The notes beneath the pieces are model-generated. The model searched no databases and had not been told where the DNA came from. It saw only the letters and a list, made by a program, of their open reading frames with translations. Of a DNA stretch of 64,000 bases, positions 57,573 to 64,000 are shown piece by piece (position 1 is the first letter of the stretch; each line of letters starts with the position of its first letter). The DNA is from DASRDR01 sp963812945 [NCBI: uncultured Candidatus Rokubacteria bacterium] (GTDB lineage Bacteria; Methylomirabilota; Methylomirabilia; Rokubacteriales): NCBI GenBank assembly GCA_963812945.1, contig CAWEXD010000003.1, positions 248,001 through 312,000 of the forward strand, given 5' to 3'. The position numbers and the translations under genes were made by a program.

Positions 57573-58763
57573 TCAGCGCCGGCCGAGGGTGAGGGCCAGG
57601 CCTCCGGCGACGAGGACGAGCCCTGCGCTCCCGACGGCTGCCCGGGCGCCGATCAGATCGGCGGCGGCGCCGAGCACGAGCGGGCCCAGGATCATGCCCG
57701 CGTCCATGGCGATCCGGTAGACGGCGAAATGCCCGGGTGGCATCGGCGTGCCCACCCGGTCGGCGAGCACGATCGCGGGCACCATCCACACCGCGAAGCC
57801 GCCCCCCACGAGGGCGAGTCCCAGCACGAAGACCGCGGGGTGCGTTCCGGCCGCCATGACCAGGCCACCCAGCGCCACCGCGAGGCCCCCGCCGAGGAAG
57901 ACAGGCTCGCGGCGGACCCGGTCGATGACGATCCCGATCCCGAGCAGCCCGGCCAGCTCCGTCGCGTACCCGGCGCTCAGCGCGAGGCCGAGGGCACCCG
58001 ACGAGAGCTCGTATCCCGCGGCGCCGAGGAGCGGCGCGAGGGTCGCGAAGAGGCCCGACCACGTCATCGAGAGGCTCAGGCTGGCGCCGTATACGGGGAG
58101 GAGCCGCCGATGCGCGGCGCGGCCCTCGGCGCGGCCGGATGCTTCCGGTTGAGCGACGCGCCGTCCCGCCTCGGACCCAAGTCTCGGCCACACGAGTCCG
58201 CACAGGAGGAGCACGGGGCCCGCGCCCACGAACACCCAGCGCCAGCCGACCGCGCCCGCGATGAAGGCGCCCAGCGTGCTCCCGAGTCCGAGGCTCAGGA
58301 TCGCCATGGCCTCGAAGGCGTTCGTGAGGCGGCCGCGCCAGGCGGCCGGCGTCGACTCGAGCAGCTCGGCGAAGATCGCGAGGAACGCCGCCGAGGCCCC
58401 GATCCCCATGACCAGACGCGCGACGAGGAAGGACGGGAACCCCCGAGCCAGCCCGCAGGCCACCACGCCCGGCACCAGGAGCGCGAGGCCGACGAAGACG
58501 ACCGCGCGCGTGCCGTGGCGCGCGCGCAGCGCGCTCGCCGGGTAGCTCGTCCCCAGGCGGCCGACCGCGTAGAGCGTGTTGACCAGCCCGACCTGGAGCG
58601 GGGACAGCTCCCACTCGGCCGCCAGGAGCGGCAGGAGCGGCGGCACCATCCCGACGGTGAAGGCGGTCAGCACGTCGACGACGAAGAGGGGCAGGAAGGG
58701 CCGGATCGCCGCCCCGAACGTCCGCGGGTCCGCCGCCTCCGGGGCCTCCGGCGGCGCGGTCAT
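57573..58763 (-). CDS. MFS permease linked to molybdoenzyme operon
   Basis: 396 residues with 12 helices. SPLQVGLVNTLYAVGRLGTSYP and MGIGASAAFLAIFAELLES are typical; the cytoplasmic loop motif is poor. It begins 34 bases after the molybdenum-subunit gene and is the last gene of the RidA-to-xanthine dehydrogenase operon. Transport of a heterocyclic substrate or product is plausible but unproven. Confidence 0.85.
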   Translation of the reverse strand: MTAPPEAPEAADPRTFGAAIRPFLPLFVVDVLTAFTVGMVPPLLPLLAAEWELSPLQVGLVNTLYAVGRLGTSYPASALRARHGTRAVVFVGLALLVPGVVACGLARGFPSFLVARLVMGIGASAAFLAIFAELLESTPAAWRGRLTNAFEAMAILSLGLGSTLGAFIAGAVGWRWVFVGAGPVLLLCGLVWPRLGSEAGRRVAQPEASGRAEGRAAHRRLLPVYGASLSLSMTWSGLFATLAPLLGAAGYELSSGALGLALSAGYATELAGLLGIGIVIDRVRREPVFLGGGLAVALGGLVMAAGTHPAVFVLGLALVGGGFAVWMVPAIVLADRVGTPMPPGHFAVYRIAMDAGMILGPLVLGAAADLIGARAAVGSAGLVLVAGGLALTLGRR

Positions 58764-58797
58764 CGGCGGAGCACGCGCGAAGGCGAAGGGCCGCCGG

Positions 58798-61098
58798 TCA
58801 GGAGCGCCCGGCGTCCTGCATGGCCCGCCAGAGGCGCTCGGGCGTGATCGGCAGGCGTGTCAGGCGCACGCCGACCGCGTCGCGAACCGCGTTGGCGATC
58901 GCGGGCGCCGTCGGGACCATCGCGGGCTCACCGATCCCCCGCGCGCCCCAGGGGCCCATGCCCTCGCCCGACTCGAGGACGATCGTCGTCACGTCGGGAA
59001 CGTCGAGGGCGGTCGGGATGAGGTACGTCATCAGGTTCGGCGTCAGGGTCACCCCCTCCGCCACCAGGTCCTCCTCGAGGAGCGCGTAGCCCAGGCCCAT
59101 CGCGGCGCCGCCCTCCATCTGTCCCTCGACCGAGTTCCGGTTGATGGCGCGCCCGACGTCGTAGCACGCTGCGAGCGCCAGCACCGCTACCTCGCCCGTC
59201 GCCTCGTCGACCTCGACGTCGGCCGCCTGCGAGCCGAAGGTGAAGTCCGGGAAGACCTTGCCCTGGCCGGTCTCGAAGTCCATCACCTGACCCGCCGGGG
59301 CCTGATAGATCGCGAACGCCGACCGCGGGCGATGGGCGCGCGCGCAGGCCGCGGCCAGCTCCCGGAACGCGACGCGACGGTCCGGCGCGCTCCGCAGCAC
59401 CCCGGCGCCGTCCGCGAGATCGATCGCATCCGGCTCCGCGCCCAGGAGCTCCGCGGTCTGAGCGCGGAGCGTCTGCCGGAGCTCGCTCGCGGCCTTGTGG
59501 ACCGCCGACCCCGACATGTAGAGCTGCCGGGTGGCGGTCGTGGTGCCGGCGAGGGGCGTGAGCGCCGAGTCCCCGATGTGGACGGCGATGTCCGCCTGGG
59601 GCAGCCCGAGGAGCTCGGCGGTGATCTGGACCAGCGAGGCCGCCTGGCCGCCGCCGATGTCGGGGACGCCCGCGCGGACGAGCACGGTGCCGTCCATCTG
59701 GAGCTCGACCCACGCGCTCGACCAGTCGTGGAGCCAGACGATCCGTCCGTACGAGGTGAGCGCGGAGGCGACCCCCCGCCCCACGCGCTTCCCCGGGCCC
59801 GAGGGCGCGCGCCGGGGCCCGAGGGCATCCCAGGCGCGCCGGGCGGTCTCGGGCAGCCACACCGCGGTCTCGAGCTCCTGCCCCGAGGCCAGCCGCTCGC
59901 CCTTCCGGAGGTAGTTCCGCTCCCGGAAGGCCAGGGGATCGAGGTCGAGCGCGCGGGCCAGCTCGTCCATCTGGCTCTCGTATGCGAACGCCGGCTGCGC
60001 CGAGCCGAAGCCGCGAAAGGCGGAGGTCGGGGGATTGTTCGTCAGAACCGACACGCCGTCCACCTTGACGTGGGGTATGCGATACGGCCCCGCGGCGTGG
60101 ACCATCCCGTAGAGGAGCGTCAGCGGCGACAGATACGCGTACGCGCCCGAGTCGGAGGTCAGCGCGACCTCGATCGCGACGAGCGTGCCGTCGCGCCGCG
60201 CCCCGTGCTTGTAGCGCATGACGAAGGGGTGCCGCTTGGTCGGCGAGAGGATCGACTCCTCGCGTGAGTAGCAGAGCCGCACCGGGCGCGTGGTCTTCCA
60301 GACCAGGAGCCCGAGGAACACCTCGACCGTCACGTCCTCCTTGCCCCCGAAGCCCCCGCCGATGTACGGGGCGATGATCCGCACCCGGGAATGGGGCAGC
60401 CCCAGCACGTTGGCGACGTCGCGGAAGTGCTCGATGACCTGCGTCGCCACGCGGATCGTGATCACGCCGTTCTCGTCGAGCCAGGCCACGCCGGCCTCGG
60501 GCTCGATGAAGGCGTGGTCGATGAAGGGTGTCCGGTACGTCCGCTCGACGATCACGTCGGCCTCGCGGAACCCCGCCTCGACGTCGCCCTTGCGGATCTT
60601 CCAGCGCGAGATGACGTTCCCCGTCGGCTCGAGCTGGGGCGCGTCCGGGCGCGCCGCCACCTCGGGGTCGAAGACGCCGGGCAGGTCCTCGTACTCGACG
60701 GTCACCCGGCGGGCGGCGTCCTCGGCGGCCTCCTCGGTGTCGGCAGCCACGAGGGCAACGGGCTCTCCGAGGAAGCGCACGGTCGTGTCCGCCAGCACCT
60801 GCGTCCGCGCGCGAAGGGGCCCCACGGTCGTGGTCTGGCCCGGCACGTCGCTGAACAGCACGTTGTGCGGGACGTCGCGGGCCGTGAGAACGCAGCGCAC
60901 GCCGGGCACGCCCTCGGCCGCGGCCGTCTCGATCCGGAGAAGGCGCGCCGACGGCCGCGATGCCCGCACGACCTTCGCGTGGAGCATGCCCCCCATCGCG
61001 AAATCGTCGGCGTAGCGCGTGAGGCCGAAGACCTTGTCGACGGCGTCGGGCCGGGGCGCCCGCTGGCCGACGATCCGGAAGGAGGCGGCGGCGCTCAC
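58798..61098 (-). CDS. Xanthine-dehydrogenase-type molybdenum hydroxylase large subunit
   Basis: 766 residues. Moco-binding motifs: VTVEVFLGLLVWKTTRPVRL after GGGFGGKED, and AFRGFGSAQPAFAYE, which fits xanthine dehydrogenase rather than CoxL of form I CO dehydrogenase (AYXCSFR). The active-site Glu lies in GARGIGEPAMVP. It hydroxylates an aromatic or purine-type heterocycle. It overlaps the iron-sulfur subunit by GTGA. The substrate is not deducible. Confidence 0.92.
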   Translation of the reverse strand: MSAAASFRIVGQRAPRPDAVDKVFGLTRYADDFAMGGMLHAKVVRASRPSARLLRIETAAAEGVPGVRCVLTARDVPHNVLFSDVPGQTTTVGPLRARTQVLADTTVRFLGEPVALVAADTEEAAEDAARRVTVEYEDLPGVFDPEVAARPDAPQLEPTGNVISRWKIRKGDVEAGFREADVIVERTYRTPFIDHAFIEPEAGVAWLDENGVITIRVATQVIEHFRDVANVLGLPHSRVRIIAPYIGGGFGGKEDVTVEVFLGLLVWKTTRPVRLCYSREESILSPTKRHPFVMRYKHGARRDGTLVAIEVALTSDSGAYAYLSPLTLLYGMVHAAGPYRIPHVKVDGVSVLTNNPPTSAFRGFGSAQPAFAYESQMDELARALDLDPLAFRERNYLRKGERLASGQELETAVWLPETARRAWDALGPRRAPSGPGKRVGRGVASALTSYGRIVWLHDWSSAWVELQMDGTVLVRAGVPDIGGGQAASLVQITAELLGLPQADIAVHIGDSALTPLAGTTTATRQLYMSGSAVHKAASELRQTLRAQTAELLGAEPDAIDLADGAGVLRSAPDRRVAFRELAAACARAHRPRSAFAIYQAPAGQVMDFETGQGKVFPDFTFGSQAADVEVDEATGEVAVLALAACYDVGRAINRNSVEGQMEGGAAMGLGYALLEEDLVAEGVTLTPNLMTYLIPTALDVPDVTTIVLESGEGMGPWGARGIGEPAMVPTAPAIANAVRDAVGVRLTRLPITPERLWRAMQDAGRS

Positions 61099-61580
61099 GG
61101 AACTACCGCGGCCCGCTCGACCAGGCGGCGCGCCGCCGCTTCGGCGGCGTCGACGATCTTGTGGTAGCCGGTGCAACGGCAGAGGTTGCCGCCGATCGCC
61201 TCGCGGATCTCCTGGCGGCTGGCGTCGGGGCGCGCCGCGAGGACGGCGTAGAGCGTGACGAGCATGCCCGGGATGCAGATTCCACACTGCGCCGCGCCGA
61301 GCTCGATGAACGCCGTCTGGAGCGGGTGTGGAGCCTCCGGCGTCCCGAGCCCCCGGACGGTCGTGACCGCGCGTCCGTCGGCCTGGACGGCCAGGGCCAG
61401 GCACGAGTTGATCGCCCGGCCGTCGAGGAGCACGGCGCACGCGCCGCAGTCGCCCCGCTCGCAGCCCGACTTGACCTCCGTCGCCGCCAGCCGCTGGCGC
61501 AGGACCCAGAGGAGCGTGTCCTGGGGCTCCACCGTCGTGCGGACCCGCGCGCCGTTCAGCGTGAGCTCGATCGGACGCAC
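61095..61580 (-). CDS. 2Fe-2S subunit of molybdenum hydroxylase
   Basis: 161 residues. The plant-type ferredoxin cluster is bound by CERGDCGACAVLLDG and a later Cys, while the second cluster uses CGICIPGM and GNLCRCTGYHKIVDA. This four-motif set is complete for the small subunit. Starts with GTG. Lies 3 bases after the FAD subunit. Confidence 0.95.
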   Translation of the reverse strand: MRPIELTLNGARVRTTVEPQDTLLWVLRQRLAATEVKSGCERGDCGACAVLLDGRAINSCLALAVQADGRAVTTVRGLGTPEAPHPLQTAFIELGAAQCGICIPGMLVTLYAVLAARPDASRQEIREAIGGNLCRCTGYHKIVDAAEAAARRLVERAAVVP

Positions 61581-61583
61581 GGC

Positions 61584-62438
61584 TCAGCCGCCCTCCGCCG
61601 AGGCCAGGCAGCGCGCGACCAGTGCCCGGACCATGGCCGTCCGGTAATCGGCTCCGCCCCGGACGTCCGTGATGGGCCGGGCGGCCGCGGCGGCCAGCCC
61701 GGCGGCGTGCGCGATCCGCTCGGGGGTCAGGCCGGCGCCGACCAGGTGGGCCTCCGCGTCCCGTGCGCGGAACGGCCGCGGGCCCACCGCGCCGAGCGCG
61801 ATCCGCGCGTTCGCGACACGGCCGGCCGGATCGACGGCGACCGACGTGGCGACACTCACGACGGCGATCGCACCACCCTGCTTGAGCCCGAGCTTGTACC
61901 AGGCCTGCCGGCCCTCGGCCCGGGGCACCACGACCTGGCGGACCAGCTCGCCGGGCCGGAGGGCCGTGCGGCGAGGCCCCAGGAGGAACGCGTCCAGCGG
62001 GACGGTTCGCCCACCCGTCGCGCCCGCGAGCACGACGGCGGCGTCCAGCGCCAAGAGCGGCACCACCAGGTCGGCCCCCGGGCTCGCGTTCGCCAGGTTT
62101 CCGCCGAGCGTCGCCTTGTTCCTCGTGAGGAAGTCGGCGAAGTCCCGGGCGGCCGCCCGGAGCGCGGGCAGGCGTGCCTCGACGAGCGGCGAGGCGAGCA
62201 GCTCGCCGATGGTCACCCCACCACCGATCCGCGTCGCGCCGTCGTCGGCCGCGATCCCAGCCAGCTCTCCGAGATCGGCGACGTCGACCAGCATCGGCGC
62301 CTGGCGACGCCGCTCGCGCAGGTCGACCAGGAGGTCGGTGCCCCCGGCGAGAGCCTGCGCGGCGGGGTTCTCCGCAAGGAGCGTCGTCGCTTGGAGGAGC
62401 GACGTCGCCCGCCGGTACTCGAAGGGCGGCAGGAGCAC
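61584..62438 (-). CDS. FAD-binding subunit of molybdenum hydroxylase
   Basis: 284 residues. FAD motifs: ALAGGTDLLVDL and ATLGGNLANASPGADLV, characteristic of CoxM/XdhB medium subunits. It passes electrons from the iron-sulfur subunit to the acceptor. GTG start; spacing of 2 bases to the repeat-protein gene upstream indicates one transcript. Confidence 0.94.
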   Translation of the reverse strand: MLLPPFEYRRATSLLQATTLLAENPAAQALAGGTDLLVDLRERRRQAPMLVDVADLGELAGIAADDGATRIGGGVTIGELLASPLVEARLPALRAAARDFADFLTRNKATLGGNLANASPGADLVVPLLALDAAVVLAGATGGRTVPLDAFLLGPRRTALRPGELVRQVVVPRAEGRQAWYKLGLKQGGAIAVVSVATSVAVDPAGRVANARIALGAVGPRPFRARDAEAHLVGAGLTPERIAHAAGLAAAAARPITDVRGGADYRTAMVRALVARCLASAEGG

Positions 62439-62440
62439 CG

Positions 62441-63097
62441 CTAGTCGGCCAGGATGATGATCGGGAAGTCGATCGGCCCCTCGCTCGTGATGATCACCGA
62501 CTGCAGGTCTCCGCCCGCGGCGGCCTGGCGCGTCACGGGAAAGGGCACGATCACGGCGGGCCCGTCCGCCCGCGGCGCCGACGGCCCACTCCCCGGGTTC
62601 ACGCCGACTCTCGAGCCGGGCGGCGCGAAGCCCCGGACTCCCGTCGTGTCCCGCACCGTCACCTGCGTCGTGCCCGGCGGGAGCCCGGCCGGCACGGACC
62701 CCGAGTATCCCCGGATCCCCGTCGTGTCCCGCACCGTCACCTGCGTCGTGCCCGGCGGGAGTCCGCTCGGCACGGACCCCGAGTATCCCCGGATCCCCGT
62801 CGTGTCCCGCACCGTCACCTGCGTCGCGCCCGGCGGGAGCCCGGTCGGCACGGACCCCGAGTATCCCCGGATCCCCGTCGTGTCCCGCACCGTCACCTGC
62901 GTCTGGGTCACGCCGGACTGGGGAGACGAGGTGCGGGTCGTCACCTGGACCGACGTCCGAGCGGGGGCCGCCCCGAGGCTCGGCTGCCGGACGATGATCG
63001 GCACCACGACGCGCGTCTGGCCGGACGCGGAGATCACCGACACCCCCGCGAGCCCCAGACCCATGACGACGCTCAGCACGGCCGTCTCTCGCTTCAT
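62441..63097 (-). CDS. Predicted secreted protein with 26-residue tandem repeats
   Basis: 218 residues, no known family. A signal peptide (KRETAVLSVVMGLGLAGVSV, cleavage near ASG|QT). Residues 66-143 are three near-identical 26-residue units, each starting TQVTVRDTTGIRGYSGSVP and ending GLPPG, followed by a partial fourth. A hydrophobic segment VIITSEGPIDFPIIILAD ends the protein. Beta-structure with Gly/Pro turns is likely. It is coupled to the MoaD-like gene by ATGA. Confidence 0.7.
   Translation of the reverse strand: MKRETAVLSVVMGLGLAGVSVISASGQTRVVVPIIVRQPSLGAAPARTSVQVTTRTSSPQSGVTQTQVTVRDTTGIRGYSGSVPTGLPPGATQVTVRDTTGIRGYSGSVPSGLPPGTTQVTVRDTTGIRGYSGSVPAGLPPGTTQVTVRDTTGVRGFAPPGSRVGVNPGSGPSAPRADGPAVIVPFPVTRQAAAGGDLQSVIITSEGPIDFPIIILAD
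62621..62902 (-). repeat. 78-bp coding tandem repeats
   Basis: Three 78-bp direct units (62902-62825, 62824-62747, 62746-62669) plus a partial fourth, identical apart from a handful of substitutions, encode the 26-residue repeats. Such high DNA identity implies recent expansion and possible length variation between strains. Confidence 0.9.
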
Positions 63098-63336
63098 GAC
63101 CGTTCCTCCGATCCGCCTTGAATGGACGGGATCAGGATCACCTCGTCCCCGTCACGGAGCACGGTGCCATCGGCGGCCGACTCGCCGTTGACCGCCGCGT
63201 GGAGCTCCAGCGCCGACATGCCCAGCCGTCTGAGCGCCTCGAACACGGTCGCCCCCGGCGGCAGCTCGAGCGCGAAGGTATCGCGGCCGTCCGCCGCCCG
63301 CGCGAGCCCGAACACGTACTTCACGGTCACGACCAC
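63094..63336 (-). CDS. MoaD/ThiS-like ubiquitin-fold protein
   Basis: 80 residues from GTG 63336. The fold signature: VKYVFGLARAADGRDTF, ELPPGATVFEALRRLG, NGESAADGTVLRDGDEVILIPSIQGG. The Gly-Gly of a sulfur carrier is present but followed by SEERS, so five residues must be removed before use, or it is not an active carrier. Its location in a molybdoenzyme operon favours a MoaD-like role. Start is ambiguous between 63336 and 63330. Confidence 0.75.
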   Translation of the reverse strand: MVVTVKYVFGLARAADGRDTFALELPPGATVFEALRRLGMSALELHAAVNGESAADGTVLRDGDEVILIPSIQGGSEERS

Positions 63337-63358
63337 GCCGTCGATTGCCCTCGTCCCC

Positions 63359-63847
63359 TCACCGGCGAGCGCGCCGGCTTTTCCGGGCGGCGCCGCGCGC
63401 CTTCCGAGCCGGCGAGCGCCGGGCCCGGGCCGCGGGCCGGCCGGGGCGCACGGCGATGGCCTCGACCTCGAGGAGCAGCTCGGGCCGGGCCAGCTCCTGC
63501 ACCACGACACCCGTGTTCGCCGGGTAGACACCATCAGGAAAGAGCGCCGGGTACTCGGCCTTGCGCCACGCGGCGAACGGCGCCCAGTCCTCGCTGCGCA
63601 CGAGGAAGGTCGTGAACTTCACGACGTCGCGGAGCGTGCAGCCCGCCTCCGCGAGGACCGCGGCGAGATTGCGGTACACCTGGCTCGCCTGCGCCTTGAG
63701 GTCGCCGACTCCCACGATCCGGCCGTCGGCGTCGATGGCCACCTGGCCCGCGACGAACACGAGGCCGGCCGGGGCCGTGAGGAATCCGGCCGAGTACATG
63801 CCGATGGGCTTCCCGTCTCCCGTGGGCGTCAGCACCGTCCGTCCCAT
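63359..63847 (-). CDS. RidA family enamine/imine deaminase with basic tail
   Basis: 162 residues. The RidA core (MYSAGFLTAPAGLVFVAGQV, QASQVYRNLAAVLAEAGCTL, YPANTGVVVQELARPELLLE) is followed by an Arg/Ala/Lys-rich extension of ~28 residues absent from canonical 125-130-residue RidA. It hydrolyses reactive imines or is a relative with a different ligand. Strong ribosome site GGAGGGC ahead of the ATG. A second copy begins just upstream. Confidence 0.9.
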   Translation of the reverse strand: MGRTVLTPTGDGKPIGMYSAGFLTAPAGLVFVAGQVAIDADGRIVGVGDLKAQASQVYRNLAAVLAEAGCTLRDVVKFTTFLVRSEDWAPFAAWRKAEYPALFPDGVYPANTGVVVQELARPELLLEVEAIAVRPGRPAARARRSPARKARGAARKSRRARR

Positions 63848-63880
63848 GTTGCCCTCCTGAGATTCCTCTCGCGTGCCCGG

Positions 63881-64000
63881 TCAGGTCCGCCGCCGGCGCG
63901 TCGGGCGGCGGGCTCGACCCCCCGCGCGCACCCGCCGGCGGGTCCGCGCCACCGGGATGGCCGCAATCGCCCGGATCTCCACCAAGAGCTCCGGGCGCGC
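63881..64000 (-). CDS. Second RidA-like protein, C-terminal part only
   Basis: The last 39 codons, ending at TGA 63883-63881, read ARPELLVEIRAIAAIPVART then an Arg-rich tail. The first part is parallel to ARPELLLEVEAIAVRP of the neighbouring RidA. It extends past the window. It is a tandem paralogue, also with a basic tail. Confidence 0.8.
   Translation of the reverse strand, partial: ARPELLVEIRAIAAIPVARTRRRVRAGGRARRPTRRRRT

Noticed and set aside
58798-61098. Form I CO dehydrogenase (CoxL)
   Set aside because: The AYXCSFR active-site motif is absent; the sequence has AFRGFGSAQ, as in xanthine dehydrogenase-type enzymes.
62621-62902. CRISPR-like direct repeats
   Set aside because: Contiguous coding repeats in frame without spacers; they encode 26-residue protein repeats.

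Overview
The window is very GC-rich, with nearly all third codon positions G or C, and its genes read as a free-living chemoheterotroph with a Gram-negative-type gene repertoire. The mix of branched-chain amino acid and tripartite tricarboxylate transport, acyl-CoA dehydrogenases, molybdenum hydroxylase, quinoprotein amine oxidase and a MamK-like actin would fit an uncultured soil or subsurface lineage such as Candidatus Rokubacteria/Methylomirabilota. That assignment is inference from gene content and composition only; no rRNA, tRNA or marker tree is available here.

Layout. 1-1444: the end of a LivF ATPase gene, then an ABC ATPase that has lost its Walker A half, an orphan C-terminal tail and a strong terminator. 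1471-10000: small accessory genes (beta-propeller protein plus regulator, DUF899, DUF2182, MFS, NIPSNAP, VOC) and the ABC-F protein Uup. 10005-14652: two gene blocks, a copper amine oxidase and a cupin plus glycosyltransferase-methyltransferase pair, separated by copies of a short repeat. That repeat matches the last 19 bases of dnaJ, and the gaps contain relics of other genes. 14634-21312 (minus): dnaJ, grpE, hrcA, hemW, lepB and lepA, with no dnaK in the chaperone operon. 21365-26361 (minus): sugar-nucleotide genes (phosphohexomutase, nucleotidyltransferase, UDP-xylose synthase-like enzyme, UDP-glucose dehydrogenase) plus a Trm112-like protein. 26490-33117: a carbamoylase/MFS/amidohydrolase operon divergent from two acyl-CoA dehydrogenases. 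33140-35145: a membrane-anchored cell-wall amidase overlapping a MamK-like actin gene, followed by a REP/BIME-like palindromic element. 35317-38836: NUDIX, MBL-fold hydrolase, BrnT/BrnA toxin-antitoxin, an orphan pseudopilin and small proteins. 38902-41854: a complete TctC-TctB-TctA transporter. 43127-47110: a very large membrane-embedded patatin-like lipase. 47505-50924: a C26 amidase, a gamma-glutamyltransferase and an M23 lipoprotein. 50937-57533 (minus): a proteostasis cluster (clpB, second J-protein, ftsH, lemA) with clear housekeeping-type promoters. 57573-64000 (minus): an operon running from tandem RidA paralogues through a MoaD/ThiS-like protein and a secreted tandem-repeat protein to a three-subunit xanthine-dehydrogenase-type molybdoenzyme and an MFS permease.

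The most unusual items are the amidase/MamK-like actin pair without any other magnetosome gene, the dnaJ-3'-end repeats that delimit accessory blocks, the patatin whose catalytic Ser and Asp lie about 890 residues apart around a membrane domain, and the RidA/MoaD-like/repeat-protein additions to the molybdoenzyme operon. No CRISPR array, integrase, transposase gene, tRNA or rRNA was seen.
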